64,000 nt of DNA from Amoebophrya sp. A120. Lineage: Eukaryota > Sar > Dinophyceae > Syndiniales > Amoebophryaceae. Of the stretch, positions 43,901 to 53,300 are shown piece by piece (position 1 is the stretch's first letter; the number at the start of each line of letters is the position of its first letter). The position numbers were made by a program, and so were the translations under genes. The notes beneath the pieces were generated by a model that was given only the letters and a program-made list of their open reading frames with translations, was not told where the DNA came from and ran no database searches. Where the stretch lies: NCBI GenBank assembly GCA_905178155.1, contig CAJINV010000004.1:1661034-1725033 (forward strand). The letters run 5' to 3'.

Positions 43901-46900
43901 TTTTGGTTAATGTTGCGCATCAACAAGTTTGGGCCTGCTATGTAGAAGTCGAAATTAGCTACTTCAGAAGAACCATAGATCGAGCGTCTTATCCTGATTC
44001 AAGCATGAACAAACCCAAAAAAACCAATAGAAAACGTTGCGCATGCGGAGTTCATCTTGCATCACAATTCTGGAGGCGGGAACCTTTTTGCACAGAATAG
44101 GATCGTCAAACGAGACTCCGACAGATGGCAAGAGTGTCGACGGCGCAGCTCTGACCACTGACGAGGACAATGTTGATGATCTTCAAAATTATGAAGGAGA
44201 TAATCGTCTAGACAGTGATGCTCTGCTCGCGGAAGAGGACCACGAGCAGCAGGTCGTCCAAAAATACCGTGCCCGCGATATTAATTCTTTTGCGCCAACA
44301 TCCTCTAGCTCCTCGTCCGCCTCCAGTGCCGACGAACTAATCAGCCACCCCGAGCACCACGACGAGACCGAGAGCAGCAGCCGCATTCTAGCTTCGGACC
44401 TGGACCCGACCTGCGAGCGGCGAAGGAGCTCGGTAACGCAGTTGCTCCTCCGGCGGAGACACCAAAACAGGTCTAGAAGCATGGACGATTTACTTGCTGA
44501 TGTGGCACCAGCTCCTGCGAGGAAAAGTTTGGACGATGAAACAAGTCTTGCAGGCGCCACCCCCACGACTGCCTCCGGACCTCCAACTACCAGCACAACT
44601 TCAAGCAAAATAAGTGCAGAGATGGTTCTACCTCCGGGAGTCAGTTGTAATAGCGCCCCGTCCTCGGAGCAAGATGTTACCACGACCCCGCGGTCGTCCT
44701 GCACGGCAAAGTCCGATTCGCTGCTGACGGCATCAAATAAGTTCCGAACGACAGGAATCACTCGAAACAGACACCGTAGCGGCTCGGCAGCATCCATAAA
44801 TAACGTCATGCAGCATTCTGGGACCACGATGAACAATAAACGCGCATACTCCTGTAGTGACATCTATTCAACCGCGTTCCACCACTCCCTGGACGCCAAC
44901 GAGGAGCTGCTCGAGTGGTTGCACGCCCGGAAACGCAGTCTCGGGCTCACCGCGCTGTGCCTTTCCGGCGGGGGAACGCTGGCGATGATTCACTTCGGCC
45001 TGATTCGGTATTTGCTGGAAGCGGAGAAGGAGCAGACAGAGAACCACCAGCAGCGAAGGAGGTTCATCGACCGTGAGGGGCAGCAGGAGGAGGAGGAGGA
45101 GGAGGACTCTTGCTGCAATGTTGATGGTCAAGTCGAAGCAGATGAGACAACATCAAGAACAACCCGACCAGTAGAACGGCCAGAACCGTGTGAACATGAC
45201 CACAGTCGAAGGAAACAAGAACCACCCACAACTTCTAGTACTAGTACACGTAGTACATCGCCTTCCGGACGAGTTGTAGATGTTGAAAACGACGTGAAGC
45301 CGAAGTTTCGCGGATTCCTCCCGAATGTGATCAGTGGCGTTTCCGGCGGGAGCATCGTGGCCGGGTTTCTCGCGTATTTCACCGACGAGGAGCTTTTGAG
45401 CGAGATCTGCGTCCCGGAACTGATCAACCGGCACTGGCCCCACCGGTTTTTCCCGCCATTGTGGCGCGAGTTTTACAATTTTTTCCACACCGGAAATCTG
45501 GTGGAGTCGGAGGAGTTCGACAAAACGCTGAAAGCTATCCTGTGCAAAAGTATCGTGGTCGTAGTTGTAATCGCAGTCATGCAATACAAATTTTCATCTC
45601 AAGGTAAAACAGCATTACAATAGAGTGGGGTAACAATGAAATCCTTATCCGCCCCCCCGGCGGATAAGCCGGGGGGGGGCCCCCCCCCGGCTTATCCNNN
45701 NNNNNNNNNNNNNNNNNNNNNNNNNNNNNNNNNNNNNNNNNNNGAGTGGGGTAACAATGAAATCCTTATCCGCCCCCCCGGCGGATAAGCCGGGGGGGGG
45801 GGCCCCCCCGGCTTATCCGCCGGCGGGCCGTACCGGTATAGCCGCGACAAAGTGGCCGGGCGCTGCCATCGCCTGAGGGACCCGGAAATGCCGACAGCAT
45901 CCGGCATGTTGTGGCAAGATTTTGAAACGCCACAAAGAAAGGTCGACGGCAAGCATGACGCCGCCGGCCTTTGAGGTGTTTCTTTGAAAGTTGTAGCAGG
46001 CGCAGCATTTGAAGGCCCCGCACTCACTGCCGGGACTGCTTTGGACTTAAAAAAAACCGCCAGCAGATACATACTTGCCACGCAAAAGGTGCGAAAGCTT
46101 GGGGAATTCGCCACGCAAGAAGTGGCCCAGCAAATAGCAGCGGGCAGACAAGGCCAGGGCCAGAGCTTGCCCCACAGAAGTAAACTCGCTCCCAGCGTGA
46201 GGGCCGCAGAGCTTCTTCGCATATACCCTTCGGGCCATGCCCTGCGCTTACTTGCCAGGCCATGCCGCCCTGCTCTGTCTTGGGCATGCCTGCAGGCAGC
46301 TGCTTAGGGTCCGAAGCGAGAACGAAACACAGCCACGGACTGAAGGTTTCATCTTGCGCGCGCCCACCTTCTAGGGGTGTGCGCCTCCCTGTGCCAACCC
46401 AAGCCCGCCGCCCGCAATGGGCCCCCCTGCTTTTTCAATGGGCCCAGCCTGCCATGCACCGAAACAGGCCGCGACAACGCCCACGCCTGCGCGCCGAGGG
46501 CTCGCCCCTTTCTTAATAAATGCGGGGCGCCGTCGGTGGTAAAATTCCCCCCGATGGTGTGCTCGACTTATATTCTACCGAGACAGGAGGGGGCTCTAGG
46601 CTGGGCAGTCATTTCCTGGGCCGCGGGCCGGGCCGTGCTGGTGACATGTTAGCTTGCCGCAGCGCGATTCAATAGCTTCCGCCACGGCCATAGATATTTA
46701 AGCAATTGCGCCGCGCGGGCGACAGCCTCGCGCGCTCTCCTTTTGTTCGCCGGCTTTTTTTTTTGATACCGCCGCCGGCCAATGTGCTAGCTCTAAGTTT
46801 CCGGCGCGGCGCAAATCCCCGCCCGAAGTCAGTGATGCGAAACAGGCCACGGGGCCCAGTGAGGTTTTCTCGGTTCCCATTACAGGTTTTCCCGCTTCCC

Positions 46901-49584
46901 ATCTCGGGCCCCGGTAAGGTTTTCCCGCCGCACAGGCCCCGGGGCCGGCCCAGTGCGGCGGGCTGTGGCCCAGGGCAAGCCACAGCCCGCTACCAGCTAT
47001 CACCCCCGTGCTGGCTCATTCGCGACGCCCCGGCCGCCTCACCACGCGGCACGCATGGCGCCAGGGCAGCAGCTCCGGGGACTTGCATGAGGCTGCGGGC
47101 TGAGTGATGATTTCTTGCGTGGCCTGTTTTCAGCGCGAATTGGTAGCCGTCGGGGCTTGTGAGTAGCTTGCAAAGCCAGCGGGGTGCCTGCACCTGCCAA
47201 CAGCCCCAAGACAGCCTGCACATGTGAAGCCTGGCGCCCTTGTTTGCGAGGCACGCTGCCGGACTCGGTCTATGTGTGTGCCTCTTCTGTCTGTAATGTG
47301 ATGAGGCCAGGGCTTCTATTGACAAACCCCCTAAACAGGCTTCGACGTGCGAAGCTATCTAGTTTCTGTGTGTGAATTTTCAACGCCATGTCTTTCCGCC
47401 TTGTTTTGCTTGCATCCATGGCAAACCTTGACACGCTGCGTCCCGTCATTTTCTTGCTCTACCAGTCCCGGTGGTGCGACGTTTGGCAATTTCCTGCGCA
47501 TTACTTAAAAAAACCATAAGCACCAGCGGCGTGCCGTGTGTCGGTCCGGGCGCCCCCGGGCTCATCCAAACGGCGCCTTGGCCGGGCCAGTTCATGGGGC
47601 CTATTTCGGGGCAGCCCGCCGGCGGATAAGCCAGGGGGGGGGCCCCCCCCGGCTTATCCGCCGGGGGGGCGGATAAGGATTTCATTGTTACCCCACTCAA
47701 ATTCCATTGTCATGCTGAATAAATTTGTAATGCGATTACTACTAGTAAGGTGCTTTTGCAATGCATAAAAGCCTACTTTGGCGACGCAACCTTCGCGGAG
47801 GCGTACGCGCGGACGGGGAGATATGGCGTTCTCAAACGTTACATTCTCAACTGTTACATGATTTGTCATGCAAAATTCCAACCAAAATCGACACGATCAA
47901 GCTGCTCGGCATGACAAATCCTCGAAAGGCCAAACAGGCTGAGAATCCGTGCCAAGTCTGTCATGCAAGAAGCGCAAAGTCACCCCTTTACTTTTGCCAT
48001 TCTTGCATCACAAATTCATGTAGCAGTTGAGAATGTATACAGTTGAGAGCGCCATAGGAGAAACGTGTCCATCTGGATTTCCTCGAATTTCAGCAAGGAG
48101 ATGCCGCGGTGCGTCATGCTAAACCACATTACCACCCCGCGCGTCACGCTCGCTTCCGCCATCGCAACCAGCTGCGCCGCGCCGGGCATCATGCAGCCGC
48201 GCGGGTTGTTTGAGAAGAAAACCGAGAACAAACTTACCCCTTTTCACGCGTTGGGGAGGCTGTTCTGGGACGGCTCGCTGACGGCGGAAGTGCCGAAGGA
48301 CTATTTGAGATCCTGCTTCGGCGTTATCGGTGGAGATGACTTGTGTACAAGATAGCTCCCGTTCCTTGTTCTCATTTCTCATGCACAACACGCAATTCAG
48401 GGGATTGTTTCTTTTTCTCTTCATTTTGCTCATGCATGACCATGATAAGTTTCCATTATAGACCAACGTGCAGGACGATAATCCTGCCCAAATTTGTGAT
48501 ACCGGGGCTGCATGCGCGTGTCGATGTCGATGTCCTTCCTGAGGACGCTTTTGTTGCATCTCATTCCCTCGTCCAAACGAGAGGATGAAAAAGTGGGAGT
48601 ACTAAGTAGTTGTGCACTCGCATAGGTGTCACCCAGTTCATCGTGTCGCAGGCCAACCCTCATGTTGCGCCCTTGTTGCAGCTGTGTTCCCGTTATGCAT
48701 TGCAAAAGTAACGCACTCGTCGTATAAATTGCATTACAAATTTTCGCAAGAACAAAAGTGGAATTTGTAATGCTGTTTTACCTTCGGAGGAAGATTTGTC
48801 ATGCATATTTGCAATTAGTATGAGCGTGCGATACTGTTGCAATGCATACCCATAAAAACTCGTCGAATTCGCTGAACATCGCGAAGTATCCTGTGCAAAA
48901 GTCTCGTACTCGTAGTAATTGCCATAATGCATGACAAATCTTGTCCTTAAGGTAAAACAGCACGACAAATTCCAGCTCTCATGCTGAGCAAATATGTAAT
49001 GCAATTTGTACTAGTACGATGGATACAATACTTTTGCAATGCATACGAAACTCCACGTCACCATTGCACACGACCTGCAACGGAGGACCCGCGTATTAGC
49101 TGAATACCAGTACCTCCCGGCCTTTTTCGGTCGCCAGATGCGGGGGGTGCTTTCCGCTGCGGGCCACCAGCAGTGGACAGAATATACGGATGGGATCACG
49201 CTTTTTCCCTCGGACCAAATGGGGTTGGCGTCATCCGTGAAAGAAGCGGTCACCAACCCCACGCCTGTCGAAATGGCAAGGTATTTTCAGATGGGGAAGC
49301 GCATGGCCTTGGACCACGCGGAGAAGTTGGCGGCTTTGTTGGAATATGAATTGCAAAAATAACGTACTAGTATAAATTGCAATACAAATTTTTGGCTCAG
49401 CATTACAAATTCAATTTGTAATGCGGATTTTCCTTAGGAGCCAGATTTGTATATGCATAAATGCAATTAGTACGAGCGCGATACTTTTGCACAGGATATG
49501 GAACCCGAGTACGCGATACGCACCGCGATTTTGACCGTACAACAGCTGCTGCAGGCCCAGGAACAGATTGAAGCGCAACAGTAG
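40960..49584 (+). CDS. Patatin-like triacylglycerol lipase (Tgl3/4/5-SDP1 type)
   Basis: Fourteen exons give exactly 1267 codons including TAG: 40960-41307, 41460-41511, 41781-41840, 42121-42164, 42366-42798, 42962-43060, 43279-43828, 44105-45535, 47773-47821, 48062-48324, 48630-48693, 48854-48886, 49051-49344 and 49504-49584. The glycine-rich oxyanion loop is CLSGGGTLAM near residue 814. The nucleophile elbow is GVSGGS near residue 940 and the dyad aspartate is in WDGSL near residue 1092. After this comes FIVSQANPHVAP, which is typical of the Tgl/SDP1 branch. These enzymes hydrolyse storage triacylglycerol at lipid droplets. The N-terminal 200 residues have hydrophobic helices (FILAVVFPWVFLWLF and a second stretch). 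Residues about 250-770 are low-complexity; a further acidic and Ser/Thr-rich insert sits between the two catalytic loops. All 13 introns are introners. Confidence 0.93.
41308..41454. mobile_element. Introner, family F2, TSD TCCGC
   Basis: TATGCTGTGCAAAAGTATCG to TTTTTTGCACAGGATA. TCCGC on both sides (41303-41307, 41455-41459). Confidence 0.95.
41512..41775. mobile_element. Introner, family F1, TSD GGGGT
   Basis: TATCGAGTGTAAAAATGTCT to ACACTTTTACATTTGATA. GGGGT on both sides. The ends carry compensating changes (TGTAAAA and TTTTACA), so the inverted pairing is kept. Confidence 0.95.
41841..42115. mobile_element. Introner, family F1, TSD GGTGT
   Basis: TATCAAATGCAAAAGTATCT to CATTTTTGCAGTTGATA. 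GGTGT on both sides. Confidence 0.95.
42165..42360. mobile_element. Introner, family F2, TSD GGTTT
   Basis: TATCCGCTGCAAAAGTTCTT to CGATACTTTTGCAACGCATA. GGTTT on both sides. Confidence 0.93.
42799..42956. mobile_element. Introner, family F2, TSD TTC(A/T)C
   Basis: TATGCATGGCAAAAGTATCG to CGATGCTTTTGCAATGCATA. TTCAC before, TTCTC after. Confidence 0.92.
43061..43273. mobile_element. Introner, family F3, TSD (T/C)CCGA
   Basis: TATGCAAGAAAAAAACTGTG to AAAGTTTTTTTCTTGGATA. TCCGA before, CCCGA after. Confidence 0.92.
43829..44099. mobile_element. Introner, F6-like (diverged), TSD GGA(C/T)C
   Basis: TATCCCGAGTAATTAAAAGC to GAACCTTTTTGCACAGAATA. GGACC before, GGATC after. The internal sequence is weakly related to the others; probably older. 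Confidence 0.8.
45623..47699. mobile_element. Nested element with GAGTGGGGTAACAATGAAAT inverted ends
   Basis: The left end GAGTGGGGTAACAATGAAAT continues into CCTTATCCGCC(C)n and a CGGCGGATAAG hairpin. The exact inverse ends at 47699 with TACCCCACTC. It contains an assembly gap. The interior of about 1.8 kb is GC-rich, with short frames on both strands and no recognised transposase. It sits inside an introner, so it is younger than it. Confidence 0.75.
45698..45743. other. Assembly gap (46 N)
   Basis: The sequence just before the gap (45623-45697) is repeated just after it (45744 onward), so the gap probably reflects a mis-assembled terminal hairpin rather than a real tandem copy. Confidence 0.9.
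47822..48056. mobile_element. Introner, family F5, TSD GGAGA
   Basis: TATGGCGTTCTCAAACGTTA to CAGTTGAGAGCGCCATA. GGAGA on both sides. Confidence 0.95.
48325..48624. mobile_element. Introner, unclassified ends, TSD GG(C/T)GT
   Basis: TATCGGTGGAGATGACTTGT to GTTGTGCACTCGCATA; the inverted match is weak. GGCGT before and GGTGT after. Frame continuity (FGVTQFIVSQANPH) fixes its limits. Confidence 0.8.
48694..48848. mobile_element. Introner, family F2, TSD CCC(G/A)T
   Basis: TATGCATTGCAAAAGTAACG to CGATACTGTTGCAATGCATA. CCCGT before, CCCAT after. Confidence 0.9.
48887..49045. mobile_element. Introner, family F2, TSD CGAA(G/A)
   Basis: TATCCTGTGCAAAAGTCTCG to ATACTTTTGCAATGCATA. CGAAG before, CGAAA after. 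A 33-bp micro-exon separates it from the previous element. Confidence 0.92.
49345..49498. mobile_element. Introner, family F2, TSD TGGAA
   Basis: TATGAATTGCAAAAATAACG to CGATACTTTTGCACAGGATA. TGGAA on both sides. Confidence 0.95.
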
Positions 49585-50323
49585 AAGATAGGTTTTGCCG
49601 GCGTCGTGAAAGCAACGAAAGTGCACGCAAAACAGCATTGCATTTCTGCCTACGAAAAATTGCTACTGGCTCAAATAAAGGTAGTACACCGTCTGATGTA
49701 GTAGGTAGCGCAAAGACGATACTTCAAGCATGGGTACTTCACAACGCGAAAATTTCAAGTCGTTTGATTGTGATGTAATACGGGTTCCCGTGCTTATTTC
49801 GTGTCATCGAATGTCCTACTCTTATCGTACTAACTCGGAGCTCAAAGTACACTTTTCGTTTCGCGAGTGTTGAGCCAGACTTCACCTACAAGCTCGAGAG
49901 AGCTGTCGTCGTCGTTGTCGTCCCCGGTCTTCGCGGAAATCGTTATCGGATCGACAAAGAAAACATCGGCATTTTCGAGGACGGACAGATCGAACAAGAA
50001 TGTTTTTCCAAGGAGGACTGTCTGGACCAGAGGTGATGACGTGTTGAATATATACAGTAACCCAACTGGCGATAAACGTGCACGTACAAGAAACAACTAG
50101 AACGCCTGGATGCAGCAGCCCGCTCAGGGAATTCTACTATCTAGTTACCTTGCGTTTAGATGTCAACGTCTGTTGTTGAAAGTGGACTATTTATGACACG
50201 ACGATGTCCACTTCAGCACGTGCTGTTTCTACAACCCAAGACATCTTCTCGTGGTCCTCGGGCTTGTCGCAGAGTGCACATTTTCATTCAAGAAAGCCGC
50301 CTGGCAAAAATTTTCAGCATAAA
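49585..50323. other. Intergenic between lipase and secreted protein gene
   Basis: No gene supported. Contains the lipase 3' end and the promoter region of the next gene; no clear motif. Confidence 0.5.
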
Positions 50324-53300
50324 ATGAACATGAGCTACTTCTTCTTTCTGTACACCGCATTATTTTCCTGTTTTATTTCCTTCGCAGACGCTTTTCTTCG
50401 GCACGAAGAGAGCTACGAAAAGGTGGTACTTCCCGACGGATTTTTGAACGAACAGCGGGAAAGCCGCGACAAGGCGTGGAAGCCACGACAAGGAGGGAGC
50501 GGGTCGCTTCCCACTGTCACTAATCGACCACCAGAACAACAACCAGCGGGAGATCGAGATTTTGGATATGACGAGCGCGCGCAGCAAAGTATTGCAGAAG
50601 CCGCGCAAGGTGACTATTCGAGGCTTGATGTTGTTTCAGGGCACCACCGTGAATCTGATCAGGTCCAGAGAAGCCGCGCTTCTAGTAAAAGAGCTCATGA
50701 AGAACATAAAGGTACTACAAGAACCAGTGAAAGTGAAAGGGACAGTACCTCCAGGCAAGTAACTGCTTTGACAAAGAACCACAGAAGGGCCGCTTCGCCT
50801 TCGGCACAGCGGACAGCCAATTATATGGTTTCGGAGGACAAGACAAGAACCCCGGTCGGGACCACACCAAGAGCACTCCCTCCGCCCTCCGCCTTGCTCC
50901 AGAAAGAAGAGCGAAGAGGTGGCGTGCGGCGCACAGGTACTAGCGGGCTGGTGCAACTAGTACACGAAAACAAAGTACATCAAAATTATGCAGAAGGGGG
51001 TGGTCGCGAGCAGCAGTATAACAAGAACTTCGCGCAGATAAGTAGTGGACATGGAAATAAAGCAGCGACTACTTCTGGAAGTACCTCTGACAAGAAAATA
51101 ATCGATTGGTGGACGCAGCAGACGACCATGAACAACAGAAACACGGATTCGAATTACGGCTTCACTTCGACTTCCAACGACCCGTTTTACTATGGCTACG
51201 ACGGATCCGCCACGAATGGCGACTACACCAACTCCGATAATAATTACTACGATAGTACAACCCCTCTGGCCAGCGGATCTCCTTCGTCCTATCCGGACGC
51301 GACGAAAAATTCCTACACAGCGGATTACTACTATAACAACGATAACATCAACACCCCGGTTTTCCCCGTGTTCTACGGCTTGGTGGGCGGCGTCTGGCTT
51401 TGGTGGCACCATTTCTGGTCGGTTGCGCTCGGGCTGCGCGCGCCGCCACTTTCCAGTTATGAGTGGAGGTAGACTTTTTTGCTATAATGTGGTGAAGAAG
51501 TAGTAGGAAATCAAATGATATTATCCTTCATTCATCTTCAGGACAACAACATTTATTTTAATTATGTCTCGTGTCGGTGTCTGACAAAGAAAGAAGCGTC
51601 CTGCTTACTTGTTTTACAGAGCCGCCGCCGAGCGCCAAGCGCGGCGTACTGCGGAGAAACAGGGTCCCTGCTACATATCCGTCGCCGAGCGGCAGAGCTG
51701 TCCCGTGCCGGCCGTCGACCTCGGCATGAGTAACACGGTGGAATCTTGCATGAAAAAGGCACACAGGTGCGTGCAAACCGGTTGCTATGGGCGGATGGAC
51801 ACAACACCCGGGGCCGGGGGACTTAATTACATCGCTGGAACAAACAATTACGCCCTGCAGCAAACCGCCATATCAGGTGGAACAACTACAGACGGCACCA
51901 CGTCGGCGGCTTCTAGTAGCACTAGCGTCCCGGACACCATTTCGTTCGGACGCCCCGAGTTCCCCGGGTCGGCTTTCCGCTGCTTACTGAAGAAAGCGAA
52001 CACCGTATCAAAGAAAAAAACTTTGCAGGTGTAACTTTTTTGGAGGAACAGCATTACAAACAAGGTCCGAGCACGGGGACAGAGTCCCCGTGCGGCGACC
52101 TTCCGGCATTTGTCTGCGCGGTGGCACTGGGCAGGCAGGTCGCTCGCAGCTAGGTATCTCGGTGCGCCTTGCATCCAATGACCCGCGACGGGCCTCCTGC
52201 GGACACGGCTCCCTTGGTTGCGCGCACTAGATTCATTAGCCTGCCGCGCGCAAAGATAAAAAGAAAAGAAGAAACTGACGCCGGGTCTGCAGCCGGGCGG
52301 CCCCCAGGTTATGGCGCTGCGACAGAGCCCCCGCATTGCCCTAGGGCTTCTCTTTGCCCCCTCCTTGGCCGCCCGGTGTGGTTCCCGGGGAGCGCTTACA
52401 GCTGGCCCCTAGGCCATGGCGCGGGGGCCGAGTCCCCGCTTTGGCCTAGGGTTTTCGGCCCTTGGCCGCACGGTGTCCGGGGAGCGCTCCGAGCTGGCCC
52501 CTAGGCCATGACGCGGGGACCGAGTCCCCGCGTTGGCCTAGGGTTTTCGCCCCTTGGCCGCACGGTGTCCGGGGAGCGCCCAAAGCTGGCCCCTAGGCCA
52601 TGACGCGGGGACCGAGTCTCCGCGCTTTCGCCCCTTGGCCGCACGGTGTCCGGGAAGCGCTTACAGCTGGCCCCTAGGCCATGACGCGGGGGCCGTCCGA
52701 GTCCCCGCGCTGGCCTAGGGCTTTCGCCCCTTGGCCGCACGATGTCCGGGAAGCGCTTCCAGCTGGCCCCTAGGCCATGACGCGGGGACCGAGTCCCCGC
52801 GCTGGCCTAGGGCTTTCGCCACTTGGCCGCACGGTGTCCGGGAAGCGCTTACAACTGGCCCCTCGGCCATGACGCGGGGACCGAGTCCCCGCGCTGGCCT
52901 AGGGCTTTCGCCCCTTGGCCGCACGGTGTCCGGGAAGCGATTACAGCTGGCCCCTAGGCCATGACGCGGGGACCGAGTCCCCGCGCTGGCCTAGGGCTTT
53001 CGATCGCCCGGCCCCTCGGGCGCACGGTGTCCGGGAAGTGCTTACACCTGGCCCCTAGGCCATGACGCGGGGACCGAGTCCCCGCGCTGGCCTAGGGCTT
53101 TCGATCGCCCCTTGGCCGCCCGGTGTCCGGGAAGGAGGCGCTTAGCTACAGCTGGCCCCTAGGCCATGACGCGGGGACCGAGTCCCCGCGCTGGCCTAGG
53201 GCCTTCGCCCCGTGGCCGCACGGTGTCCGGGAGCGAAGCGCTTACAGCTGGCCCCTAGGCCATGACGCGGGGACCGAGTCCCCGCGCTGGCCTAGGGCTT

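Larger units (their letters stand above)
45536..47767. mobile_element. F2 introner enlarged to 2.2 kb by a nested TIR element, TSD AAAGC
   Basis: TATCCTGTGCAAAAGTATCG at the left and GGTGCTTTTGCAATGCATA at the right; AAAGC on both sides (45531-45535, 47768-47772). The normal F2 body is interrupted at about 45622 and resumes at about 47700. Joining across it restores LKAYFGDATF in the lipase. Confidence 0.9.

Noticed and set aside
46000-47330. Overlapping frames of 80-130 codons in the nested element
   Set aside because: GC-rich frames on both strands with no motif, none longer than expected for this composition.
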